Positions 35,413 through 43,625 of a DNA stretch of 64,000 nucleotides are shown one piece after another (within the stretch, counting starts at the first letter, position 1; every line of letters starts with the position of its first letter). The position numbers and the translations under genes were made by a program. Source of the stretch: Sphingomonas hengshuiensis (GTDB lineage: Bacteria; Pseudomonadota; Alphaproteobacteria; Sphingomonadales; Sphingomonadaceae); contig NZ_CP010836.1 in the NCBI RefSeq assembly GCF_000935025.1, positions 5,126,001-5,190,000 of the forward strand, read 5' to 3'. The notes below the pieces were generated by a model. That model ran no database searches. It was not told the origin of the DNA and saw only the letters and a list, made by a program, of their open reading frames with translations.

Positions 35413-37074
35413 TCAAGCGAACGAAGAGGGAACAGTTTCCGTCGGCTCGGCGCCCGGCCGGACGAGCGCCGCCAGCGCATTGGCGATGCCCGCCTGCCCG
35501 AACGGCTTGGCCAGCCGCGGCAGATGCAACGTGTCTTCGGTCGACCCGGTATAGCCGGTGATCAGCAGCACGGCGATGTCGGGATAGTCGGCGCGCAGCC
35601 GCTGCGCGAGTTCGGCGCCGTCCATCCGCGGCATCTTATAGTCGGTGATCACCACGTCGACGTCGAGCCCGGAGGCGAGCAGCGCCAGCGCCTCGGCACC
35701 CGAGCCCGCCTCGGTGACGTGATGGCCGAGGTCGCGAATCATCTCGGCGGTGCCGATGCGGACGATCTGCTCGTCATCGACCAGCAGGATCGACAGCGCG
35801 TGTCCCGGGGCGATCAGCCGCGGTTCGGCGGTGTCGGTCACCCCGTCGGCGGCAGTATCGGCGACGCGCAGATACAGCTCGGCGCGCGTCCCCGCGCCCA
35901 GCTCGCTCGACAGGACAAACGCGCCGCCAAGCTGCGCGGCGAGCCCGTGCACCATCGAGAGCCCCAGCCCGGTGCCGCGACCGACTTCCTTGGTCGAGTA
36001 AAAGGGCTCGACCGCGCGGGCGAGCGTCTCGGCATCCATGCCGGTGCCCGCGTCGATGACCGAGAGCCGCACATAGTCCCCCGGACACGGCGCGACATCG
36101 GGCACCTGTTCCGGCGCGACGGGATCGACTGCGATCGTCATCATGCCGCCCTCGGGCATCGCGTCGCGCGCGTTGACGCACAGGTTCAGGATCGCCAGCT
36201 CGAGCTGGTTGGGGTCGCCGAGCGCGGGGGGGAGCGAAGGCGGGGCGTCCAGCCGCACCTCGACCGTCGGCCCGACCGACGAGGCGATGAGATCGCGCAT
36301 CCCCTCCAGCAGCAGCGCGAGGTCGAGCGCGCGCGTCTCCAGCGTCTGGCGCCGCGCAAAGCCGAGCAGCCGCTGCACCAGCGTCTTGGCGCGATCCGCG
36401 GCGAGCAGCGCGTTCGCGATCAGCCGCCCCGATCGCGGATCGATGCTCGCATATTTGTTCTGGAGCAGGTCCAGCGCGCCGGTGATCGGGGTCAGCAGAT
36501 TGTTGAAGTCATGCGCCACGCCGCCGGTGAGCTGGCCCAGCGTCTCCAGCTTCTGCGCCTCGTGCAACTGCGCGACCGCCAGCGCATGTTCGGCGGTGCG
36601 CTCCTCGACGCGGCGCTCGAGCCCGGCGGCGAGCTGGTGCAAATCCTCCAGCCGGGCGCGCGCCTCATATTGCCGCCGGCGCCCGCGCAGTGCCGAGCGC
36701 GCGATGCTGACCAGGGTCGTCGGGTGGAAGGGGCGCTCCAGGAAGGTGACGTTGCCGAGCAGGTCGAGATAGCGCCCCGCCGCCGGATTGCGTTCCAGCC
36801 CGCCGCCGCGGCGGGTGAGCAGGATGAAGGGGAAGTCGGACCATTCGGGCTGGTCCTTGATCCAGCGTTGCAGCGTCGCCAGCCCCGGCCCGGTCAGCGC
36901 CTCCTCGGTCGCGAGCGCGAAACCGGCGCCCTGATCGACATGCTTCGTCAGCGCCTCCAGGTCGGCGGCGATCGTGCAATGCAGCCGCGCCTCCTGCAGC
37001 ATCGCGCAGGCGACCGCCGCGTCGCGCCCCTGGGGCGCCAGGACGACAGCACGTTCGGAAAGATGCGGGATCAA
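35413..37074 (-). CDS. Hybrid sensor histidine kinase/response regulator
   Basis: A 553-residue soluble protein. The N-terminal 130 residues look like a receiver-derived domain without a clear phospho-Asp. A coiled segment (132-175) leads to a HisKA domain with His188 in GGVAHDFNNLLTPI. The HATPase domain has NLCVNARDAMP, DAGTGMD and GTGLGLSMVHG. A C-terminal receiver has its Asp in VITDYKMPRMDG. It has no membrane segment. The start is TTG 37074, overlapping the KaiC-like stop by four bases (TTGA), so the pair is translationally coupled. Confidence 0.88.
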   Translation of the reverse strand: MIPHLSERAVVLAPQGRDAAVACAMLQEARLHCTIAADLEALTKHVDQGAGFALATEEALTGPGLATLQRWIKDQPEWSDFPFILLTRRGGGLERNPAAGRYLDLLGNVTFLERPFHPTTLVSIARSALRGRRRQYEARARLEDLHQLAAGLERRVEERTAEHALAVAQLHEAQKLETLGQLTGGVAHDFNNLLTPITGALDLLQNKYASIDPRSGRLIANALLAADRAKTLVQRLLGFARRQTLETRALDLALLLEGMRDLIASSVGPTVEVRLDAPPSLPPALGDPNQLELAILNLCVNARDAMPEGGMMTIAVDPVAPEQVPDVAPCPGDYVRLSVIDAGTGMDAETLARAVEPFYSTKEVGRGTGLGLSMVHGLAAQLGGAFVLSSELGAGTRAELYLRVADTAADGVTDTAEPRLIAPGHALSILLVDDEQIVRIGTAEMIRDLGHHVTEAGSGAEALALLASGLDVDVVITDYKMPRMDGAELAQRLRADYPDIAVLLITGYTGSTEDTLHLPRLAKPFGQAGIANALAALVRPGAEPTETVPSSFA

Positions 37075-38558
37075 TCTTCGGTCGCTTCCAACAGGCTCTG
37101 GCTTTCGGTCATCAGCGTCGGCACGCCGCGCAGCACGCCCTGAAAACCCATCACCGGATCGCCGACCACGACGCCGTCCTTGCCGATGCGATATTCGCGG
37201 ATCGTGTCCTCATGCGCGCCGGTGCGCTTCTTGATGACCGAAATCGCGCGGCGGACGCGGCCCAGCGCCTCGAAATAGCGCAGCAGGACCACCGTATCGG
37301 CCAGATAGGTGACGTCGACCGGCGACTTCATGTCGCCGACCAGCCCGTGCTGCGCGACCGTCAGGAAAGTCGAGACGCCCTGGCGATTCAGATATTGCAG
37401 CAGCTCGTGCATGTGGAGCACGAGTGCGTTTTCCTCGGGCATTGCCGCCTGATAGCCATTGAGGCTGTCGATCACGACGGTCCGCGCGCCATTGGCCTCG
37501 ACGCAGTGGCGCACGCGCGTCGACAGCTCGCCGGGGCTGAGTTCGGCGGCATCGACCTGCTCGATCTGGAGCAGCCCGGTATCGACCATCGCCTGGAGAT
37601 CGAGCCCGATGCCCAGTGCGCGCTGGAACAACAGCCCCAGTTCCTCGTCGAACACGAACATCGCCGCGGCCTCGCCGCGTTCGACTGCGGCGGCGATGAA
37701 GCTGAGCGTGAGCAGCGACTTGCCGGTGCCCGCCGGGCCGAGCACGAGGACGCTCGACCCGCGCTCCACGCCGCCGCCGAGCAATGCGTCCAGCGCCCGC
37801 GATCCGCTGGGCAGCGGTTCGCGCACGAAATTGCGCTTATGCTCCGCCGAGACCAGCCGCGGAAAGACGCGCAGCCCGCCGGTATCGAGCACGAAATCGT
37901 GGAAGCCGCCGCGATAGCGCTGGCCGCGATATTTGATCACGCGCAGCCGGCGCCGTTCGGGGCCATATTCGGGCGACAGCTCTTCGAGGCGGATGACGCC
38001 GTGCGCGACGCTGTGCATCGTCCGGTCGTTCGCCTCGCTCGACAGGTCGTCGAGCATCAGGACGGTCGCGCCGCTGCGCGCGAAATAATGTTTGAGCGCG
38101 AGGATCTGGCGGCGATAGCGCAGCGAAGACTGGGCGAGCAGACGGATTTCGGAAAGGCTGTCGAGCACGACGCGCTCGGGCCGCACCTTTTCGAACGCTT
38201 CGAAAATGCGCTTGGTCGTCTCGCCGAGTTCGAGGTCGGACGAATAGAGCAGGCTTTGCTGCTGGTCCTCGTCGAGCAGGCTCTCGGGCGGGACAAGCTC
38301 GAACAGCTCGATATCGTCGAGCGACCAGCCATGCGACGCCGCGCCCGCGCGCAGCTCGTCTTCGGTCTCAGAGAGGGTGATGTACAAGGCGCGCTCGCCC
38401 GCGGCGGCACCGGCCATCAGGAACTGAGTCGCCAGCGTGGTCTTGCCCGTGCCCGGGCTACCCTCGAGCAGGAACAGGCGCCCGTTTGAAAGCCCGCCCG
38501 AGGTGATATCATCGAGCCCCGGAACGCCGAAATCTGCCTTACCGTCACTCTTGACCAC
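37071..38558 (-). CDS. KaiC-like RecA-superfamily ATPase
   Basis: A 495-residue protein with two RecA/KaiC domains. Walker A motifs are GSPGTGKTT (33-41) and GPAGTGKS (274-281). Walker B-like strands are RVVLDSLSEIRLL and ARTVVIDSLNGYQ. The catalytic-type Glu pair follows in LSETEDEL. The start is GTG 38558 (VKSDGKADFGVPGL), supported by GGAGG seven bases upstream; the longer frame lacks such a site. No KaiA or KaiB is present. Coupling with a histidine kinase suggests a KaiC-type signalling module, possibly timing or stress sensing. Confidence 0.85.
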   Translation of the reverse strand: MVKSDGKADFGVPGLDDITSGGLSNGRLFLLEGSPGTGKTTLATQFLMAGAAAGERALYITLSETEDELRAGAASHGWSLDDIELFELVPPESLLDEDQQQSLLYSSDLELGETTKRIFEAFEKVRPERVVLDSLSEIRLLAQSSLRYRRQILALKHYFARSGATVLMLDDLSSEANDRTMHSVAHGVIRLEELSPEYGPERRRLRVIKYRGQRYRGGFHDFVLDTGGLRVFPRLVSAEHKRNFVREPLPSGSRALDALLGGGVERGSSVLVLGPAGTGKSLLTLSFIAAAVERGEAAAMFVFDEELGLLFQRALGIGLDLQAMVDTGLLQIEQVDAAELSPGELSTRVRHCVEANGARTVVIDSLNGYQAAMPEENALVLHMHELLQYLNRQGVSTFLTVAQHGLVGDMKSPVDVTYLADTVVLLRYFEALGRVRRAISVIKKRTGAHEDTIREYRIGKDGVVVGDPVMGFQGVLRGVPTLMTESQSLLEATED

Positions 38559-38796
38559 GTCGTGCCTCCATCGAAACGTCCCAACGCAGCGTGGGGCAAT
38601 GCGATCCGGCATCGCCGTCGCGCGGGTGACAAATCGTTTCGGAACCGTGCGGGTGCGCGCGTTACCCAAAAGGGTGCGCCGCCATACCCGGGCGTTGGAT
38701 GCCCCGCCTTGCGCGAGGCGCTACTTGCCGGGGCGACGCAGATATGGGCCCGCCTTCAGATCGGTAAGCGCGGCGATGCGGTCGGGAGGTCGTACC

Positions 38797-39177
38797 ATGA
38801 TGTTTACTGCCGTGGCGGTTCCAGTGCCGCCGTCCCTGTACCCGGTCCAGCCCGCTCGTCCGATCGAGCGCAGCTTCGCGTTCGGGCCCTTCGTCCTGAA
38901 GCCGGGACGGCAGTTGCTGCTCAACCAGGGCGTGCCGGCGCGGATCGGCGGGCGCGCCTTCGATCTGCTCACCGCGCTGGTCGAACGACCGGGCGAGATC
39001 GTCAGCAAGCGCGAGCTGCTGGCCCGCGCCTGGCCCGAAACCTTTGTCGGGGAGGGCAATTTGAAGGTCAACATCGCCAGCCTGCGCCGGGTGCTGGACG
39101 AAGCGGTGGAGGCGCCGCGCTATATCGCCACGGTGACCGGGCGCGGCTATCGCTTCATCGCCGATGTGCGGTGCTGA
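38797..39177 (+). CDS. Stand-alone winged-helix (OmpR/ToxR-type) DNA-binding protein
   Basis: A 126-residue protein made almost only of a Trans_reg_C domain (about residues 27-124). IERSFAFGPFVLKPGRQLLLNQG is the antiparallel sheet. The helices KRELLARAWPETFVGEGNLKVNIASLRRVLDE include the recognition helix, and the wing ends YIATVTGRGYRFIADV. No receiver or membrane segment is attached. The ATG at 38797 has GGGAGG upstream. It is divergent from the KaiC-like gene and lies near a repeat array at 39941-39993 that it could bind. Confidence 0.82.
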   Translation: MMFTAVAVPVPPSLYPVQPARPIERSFAFGPFVLKPGRQLLLNQGVPARIGGRAFDLLTALVERPGEIVSKRELLARAWPETFVGEGNLKVNIASLRRVLDEAVEAPRYIATVTGRGYRFIADVRC

Positions 39178-39190
39178 TGCGCGGCGAGGA

Positions 39191-39829
39191 TCAGCGATCG
39201 AAGAAGCCGCGCCGCGTCGCGACCGTGACCGCATGGGTGCGGTCGTCGACGCCGAGCTTGGCGAAGATGTTCTTCAGATGCGCCTTGATCGTGTCGGGCG
39301 AGAGTTCGAGGTGCCACGCGATCTGCTTGTTGGGATGGCCTTCGGCGACCATGCGCAGGATCGCCAGCTCGCGCTCGGTCAGATGCTCGTCGAGCGCATG
39401 TTCGGCCAGCGAATGGCTGATGTCGGGGCTCATCGCGCGGCGGCCCGCATGGATGGCGCGGATCGCGTCGAGCAATTCCTTGCGGATGCAGTTCTTGAGC
39501 AGATAGCCGGCGGCGCCCGCGCGGATCGCGCGGACCGCCTGGGCATCGCCGGGATAGGTGGTGAGGACCAATATCCTCGCCTCCGGGGCAAAGCCGCGGA
39601 TCGCGCGGATCGCGTCGACTCCGTCCATCCCCGGCATCTGAATGTCCATCAGCGTGATGTCGGGCGCCAGCGCGCGGAACTGGGCGATCGCCTCTTTGCC
39701 GTCGGCGGCTTCCCCGACCGCCTCCATATCGGGCTGCCGCGCCAGCAGCGCGGTCACGCCGTCGCGGACCATGGCATGGTCGTCGACGGTCAGCACGCGG
39801 ATCGGCGTGCGCTCGCTATCCTCCGCCAT
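39191..39829 (-). CDS. NarL/LuxR-family response regulator
   Basis: A 212-residue two-domain regulator. The receiver has Asp16-Asp17, phospho-acceptor Asp62 (TLMDIQMPG) and Lys in YLLKN. The C-terminal LuxR helix-turn-helix (about 148-207) has [44 protein letters not shown]. Its cognate kinase is not adjacent; the soluble hybrid kinase at 35413-37074 is a candidate. It is divergent from the alpha/beta hydrolase across 235 bp that hold the ACCG repeats. Confidence 0.92.
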   Translation of the reverse strand: MAEDSERTPIRVLTVDDHAMVRDGVTALLARQPDMEAVGEAADGKEAIAQFRALAPDITLMDIQMPGMDGVDAIRAIRGFAPEARILVLTTYPGDAQAVRAIRAGAAGYLLKNCIRKELLDAIRAIHAGRRAMSPDISHSLAEHALDEHLTERELAILRMVAEGHPNKQIAWHLELSPDTIKAHLKNIFAKLGVDDRTHAVTVATRRGFFDR

Positions 39830-39940
39830 CCGTCCCTCGCAAGTCCGCCCCGCCGTTCCGTGCCGAACTTCCCACGATCCTTCCGCCTATGCCAGCCACA
39901 ATGTCGGCACGGCGATCGGCTGGCGGGCGATCAGGCGCCT

Positions 39941-39993
39941 TTTACCGCAATTTACCGCACCGCCTTTTGACCGTCTCTTACCGAAGCTGACCG
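39941..39993. promoter_or_regulatory. Tandem TNACCG repeat array, candidate regulator-binding sites
   Basis: TTTACCG at 39941 and 39951, TTGACCG at 39967, CTTACCG at 39977 and CTGACCG at 39987. The ACCG cores start at 39944, 39954, 39970, 39980 and 39990, so four of the steps follow a 10-bp helical period in two groups. It lies between the divergent response-regulator and hydrolase starts. Direct repeats of this spacing are typical binding sites of OmpR-type winged-helix proteins. Confidence 0.6.
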
Positions 39994-40064
39994 GAAGGCA
40001 GCGTCGAGCTGGCGTACACCGACGCTGTCGAGTCCCCCGACGTGCCAATGGAATGGAGCAAGAC

Positions 40065-40988
40065 ATGTCCAACCAGAATGTAGAGCTTTTAGCGCCGATC
40101 GAGTCTTCGATCGCGCATCAGCCCGTGACGATCTTTCATCGTTTCGAGATCATCGACGGCGTGAAGATATTCTATCGCGAGGCGGGGCCGTCCGATGGCC
40201 CGGTGGTGCTGCTTCTGCACGGCTTTCCCACCTCGTCGCACATGTTCCGCAACCTGATCCCGCTGCTCGCCGATGGCTATCGCGTGATCGCGCCCGATTA
40301 TCCCGGTTATGGCAATAGCGACGCGCCCGCTGCCGCGACGTTCCGCTACAGCTTCGCGCATGTGACCGAGATCGTCGAGGCGCTGCTGAGCCGGATCGGC
40401 GCGCGGCGTTATGCGATGTACGTCATGGATTACGGCGCGCCCATCGGATACCGGCTCGCGATCCGGCATCCCGAGCGGGTGAGCGCGCTGATCGTCCAGA
40501 ACGGCAATGCCTATGTCGAAGGGCTGCTGGATTTCTGGGACCCGATCAAGGCCTATTGGGCGGAGAACACCCCCGAGCGGAGGGCCGCGCTGGCCCGGCT
40601 GGTCACGCTGGAGATGACGATATTCCAGTATACCGACGGCGTCAGCGATGTGTCGCGGATCAGCCCGGACAATTGGATCATCGATCAGGCGCTGCTCGAT
40701 CGCCCGGGCAACCAGGACATCCAGCTCGACATGCTGCATGATTATGGGACCAATGTGCCGCTCTATCCGGACTTCCAGGCGTTCTTCCGCACCTACCGGC
40801 CACCGACGCTGATCGTGTGGGGCAAGAACGACAAGATCTTCCCCGAAGCCGGCGCCCACCCCTATCTGCGCGACCTTCCCGAAGCCGAGGTCCATATCCT
40901 CGATACCGGCCATTTCGCGCTGGAGGACAAGCTGGACGTGATGGCGCCGCTGATCCGCGACTTTCTCGACCGCGAAGTCGCCAGCTAG
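40065..40988 (+). CDS. Alpha/beta hydrolase with an aspartate nucleophile
   Basis: A 307-residue alpha/beta hydrolase. HGFPTSS lies at 52-58. The nucleophile elbow is [10 protein letters not shown] with Asp122, as in epoxide hydrolases and haloalkane dehalogenases. The acid is in [13 protein letters not shown] and the His in [11 protein letters not shown] 40065 has GGAG eight bases upstream; the frame is open further back without coding character. The gene heads a short run with isochorismatase-like and flavin-binding proteins, so a detoxification role is plausible. Confidence 0.85.
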   Translation: MSNQNVELLAPIESSIAHQPVTIFHRFEIIDGVKIFYREAGPSDGPVVLLLHGFPTSSHMFRNLIPLLADGYRVIAPDYPGYGNSDAPAAATFRYSFAHVTEIVEALLSRIGARRYAMYVMDYGAPIGYRLAIRHPERVSALIVQNGNAYVEGLLDFWDPIKAYWAENTPERRAALARLVTLEMTIFQYTDGVSDVSRISPDNWIIDQALLDRPGNQDIQLDMLHDYGTNVPLYPDFQAFFRTYRPPTLIVWGKNDKIFPEAGAHPYLRDLPEAEVHILDTGHFALEDKLDVMAPLIRDFLDREVAS

Positions 40989-41005
40989 CCCGCGGCGCCG
41001 CCGCA

Positions 41006-41028
41006 GCCCGGGCGTTCGTCGCCCGGGC
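41006..41028. terminator. Hairpin after the alpha/beta hydrolase
   Basis: GCCCGGGCG (41006-41014) pairs with CGCCCGGGC (41020-41028) around TTCGT. There is no long T-run, only CCCATTT, so termination may be partial. Confidence 0.5.
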
Positions 41029-41078
41029 CCATTTCCCGCCGCCGCACATGCGTGCCGGCGAATGACAGGACATGCAAC

Positions 41079-41759
41079 ATGGACTCTCCTACCCACGCGA
41101 AGACCAGCATCCTCCCCAGCGGCGGCGGCGCCATGTTGATGGACCCGTCCGATACGCTGATCCTGTTGCTCGATCACCAGTCCGGGCTGTTCCAGACCGT
41201 GAAGGACATTGCCGTCGCCGACCTGCGCCGCAACGTCGAGATGATCGCGAAGCTGGCGACGCTGCTCAAGATCCCGGTGATCACTACGGCGTCGGAGCCT
41301 GCGGGCACCAACGGGCCGCTGATGCCCGAAATCCACCTCCATGCGCCCCACGCCGTCTATGTCCCGCGCAAGGGCGAAGTGAATGCCTGGGACAATGACG
41401 ATTTCGTCGCGGCGGTGCGATCGACCGGGCGCCGGACGCTGGTGATGGCAGGGGTGTGGACCAGTGTGTGCGTGATGTTCCCGGCGCTCGACGCGCGCGC
41501 GGCGGGGTATGAGGTCTATGCCGTGCTCGACGCCTCGGGCGATCCGAGCGAGATGGCGTCGCGGATCTCGCTCGCGCGCTTCGTGCAGGGCGGGGTCAAG
41601 CCGATTTCGACCAACGCGCTGCTCTCCGAACTCCACCGCAGCTGGGCGCGGCCCGAAGCGGCCGAACTGGCCGGGCTCTATGCGCTGGCCGCGCCCAATT
41701 ACGCGGCGGTGATCGAAAGCTATCTCCGCGCGCAGCAGGCCGCACGGGATTCCGTCTGA
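41079..41759 (+). CDS. Isochorismatase-family cysteine hydrolase
   Basis: A 226-residue protein. The triad is visible: Asp32 (LLLDHQSG), Lys98 (VPRKGEVNAW) and Cys131 (AGVWTSVCV). The preceding Val-Trp holds the cis-peptide region. Related enzymes hydrolyse amide or vinyl-ether substrates, and this group is often annotated YcaC-like. The ATG has AGGA eight bases upstream. It lies downstream of the aspartate-type hydrolase on the same strand. Confidence 0.87.
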   Translation: MDSPTHAKTSILPSGGGAMLMDPSDTLILLLDHQSGLFQTVKDIAVADLRRNVEMIAKLATLLKIPVITTASEPAGTNGPLMPEIHLHAPHAVYVPRKGEVNAWDNDDFVAAVRSTGRRTLVMAGVWTSVCVMFPALDARAAGYEVYAVLDASGDPSEMASRISLARFVQGGVKPISTNALLSELHRSWARPEAAELAGLYALAAPNYAAVIESYLRAQQAARDSV

Positions 41760-41823
41760 GCATAGTCGCACTCGCTGACGACGGGATGCTAGACGGGGCG
41801 CGATCAGGCAGGGGAATGGCGCA

Positions 41824-42459
41824 ATGGCATATCGCTTCATGGATATCGCGCTGACGCCGAGCGTGCTTGCGGCACAGGCGGAAATGGACGCGGACCATCT
41901 CTGGGCCGGGTTCAAGGGGCATCGCGAGTTCGATCGCTTCACCGAGAATGAGGCGGCGTTCCTCGCCCAGCGCGACAGCTTCTATATCGCATCGGTGTCC
42001 GAGACCGGATGGCCCTATGTCCAGCATCGCGGCGGGCCGCCGGGGTTCCTCAGGATGCTCGATGCGACGACGCTCGCGTTCGTCGATTATCGCGGGAACC
42101 GCCAATATATCAGCACCGGCAATTTCGCCGCGAACGACCGGGCGTGCCTGATCCTCGTCGACTATCCCCGCCGGGCGCGGCTGAAAATCTATGGCCATGT
42201 CGAAAAGCTGACGCTCGACGCCGATCCGGCGCTGACCGAGCGCGTGACCGACGCGGCCTATGGCGCGAAGGCCGAGCGGATCTTCCGGCTGCGGCTGGCG
42301 GCGTTCGACTGGAACTGCCCGCAGCACATCGTTCCACGCTTCAGCGAGCGCGAAGTCGCCGCCGCGGTCCAGCCGCTCCACGATCGCGTCGCCAAACTGG
42401 AGCAGGAGAATGCCGCATTGCGACGCCAGCTCGCGGGGCAGGTCACGCCGGGAAGTTGA
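41824..42459 (+). CDS. Pyridoxamine 5-phosphate oxidase-family flavin-binding protein
   Basis: A 211-residue PNPOx-like split-barrel protein. DSFYIASVSETGWPYVQHRGGPPGFLRML and YRGNRQYISTGNFAANDRACLILVDYPRRARLKIYGHVE are the FMN-barrel strands found in this group. A C-terminal coiled helix (VAKLEQENAALRRQLAG, about 190-206) is added and could mediate oligomerisation. The substrate is unknown. It precedes the manganese catalase, consistent with oxidative-stress context. Confidence 0.82.
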   Translation: MAYRFMDIALTPSVLAAQAEMDADHLWAGFKGHREFDRFTENEAAFLAQRDSFYIASVSETGWPYVQHRGGPPGFLRMLDATTLAFVDYRGNRQYISTGNFAANDRACLILVDYPRRARLKIYGHVEKLTLDADPALTERVTDAAYGAKAERIFRLRLAAFDWNCPQHIVPRFSEREVAAAVQPLHDRVAKLEQENAALRRQLAGQVTPGS

Positions 42460-42657
42460 TCGACGTTAAAATCGATGATCGCTTCAGTCGATTACCGCCG
42501 CGGTGCGAAGTCATTGTTTCGCCAGAACGATCCTCGGAAAGCATCACGTGGCGCTAGGCGCTAACCTATGATAATATTCAAAATATCTTTTCGAAAGACC
42601 TATTCGCAACTTCCGACGCCGCCGCTGGATTTATTGGTCGCACAGGAGGTAGCTGCA

Positions 42658-43563
42658 ATGTTCATGCATAACAAGCGTCTGCAATATACTGTACGGGTGT
42701 CCGAACCCAATCCGCGTCTCGCCTGCATGCTGCTCGAGCAGTTCGGCGGGGCCGATGGCGAGCTTGCCGCGGCGATGCGCTATTTCACGCAAGGGCTTGG
42801 CGAGGAAGATGCCGGCCGCAAGGATATGCTGCTCGACATCGCCACCGAGGAACTGAGCCATCTCGAAGTGATCGGTTCGATCGTCGCGATGCTCAACAAG
42901 GGCGCCAAGGCCCAGCTTTCCGAGGCGTAGCAGGAAGAGGCCGAATTGTTCGCGATGGTCGGCCAGACGGGCACCAGCGCGAAGGAATCGCTGTTGTTCG
43001 GCGGCGGCCCCGCGCTGATCGATTCCGCCGGCGTCCCCTGGACCGCGGCCTATGTCGATACGCGCTCCGAGCCGACGGTCGACCTGCGTTCGAACATCGC
43101 CGCCGAATCGCGCGCGAAGATCGTGTATGAGCGGCTGATCAACATCACGACCGATCCGGGCATCAAGGAAGCGCTCGGCTTCCTGATGACGCGCGAGGTG
43201 GCGCACCAGAAATCGTTCGAAAAGGCGCTTTATTCGATCGAGAACAACTTCCCGCCGGGCAAGCTGCCGGGGATCGAGCAATATGCCAATGTCTATGTCA
43301 ACACGTCGCAGGGCGAAGGCGACGCGACCGGCCCGTGGAATTCGGGCGATCAATGGCAGCGGATCGATGACCTCGAAGAGGTCATGCCGATCGACGACGG
43401 CGACGGCACCGCAAGCGTGGTGCTGGGCAGCGACGACGAAGCGGCGCTCGGGCAGCTGATGCTGCGCGGCCAGTCCGACACGAGCAAGGACCCGACCACG
43501 GGCTCCGATCTCGGCGCGGGCCCCGGTGCGGGCAAGACCAAGCAGGTCGAGACGCTCGACTAA
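42658..43563 (+). pseudogene. Manganese catalase interrupted by an in-frame amber codon
   Basis: The reading frame would give 301 residues of a dimanganese catalase but contains TAG at 42928-42930 (codon 91). The first part (90 residues) holds ligands Glu35, Glu65 and His68. The second part resumes in the same frame with Glu150 (NIAAESRAKIV) and His183 (REVAHQKSFEKA). All metal ligands are intact and no shift is needed. A perfect AGGAGGT ribosome-binding site precedes ATG 42658. The gene is a recent nonsense allele, read-through, or a sequence error. The C-terminal tail is Gly/Ser-rich. Confidence 0.85.
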
Positions 43564-43581
43564 GGCACGCGGCGCAGGACA

Positions 43582-43614
43582 GGCGGGGCGCCCTTTCGGG
43601 GCGTCCCGCCTTTT
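43582..43614. terminator. Terminator after the manganese catalase
   Basis: GGCGGGGCGCCC (43582-43593) pairs with GGGCGTCCCGCC (43599-43610) with one G-T pair, loop TTTCG, then TTTT. It separates the catalase from the convergent 740-residue gene. Confidence 0.85.
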
Positions 43615-43625
43615 GCCGTGCGGCT

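Noticed and set aside
38641..38663. GGAAC...GTT as an EcfG general-stress promoter for the winged-helix gene
   Set aside because: The spacer is 15 bases before GTT, shorter than the usual consensus as I remember it, so I do not call it.
42946..43563. Separate gene for the C-terminal half of the manganese catalase from the internal ATG
   Set aside because: It would lack Glu35, Glu65 and His68 and has no good ribosome-binding site; it is the continuation of the interrupted gene.
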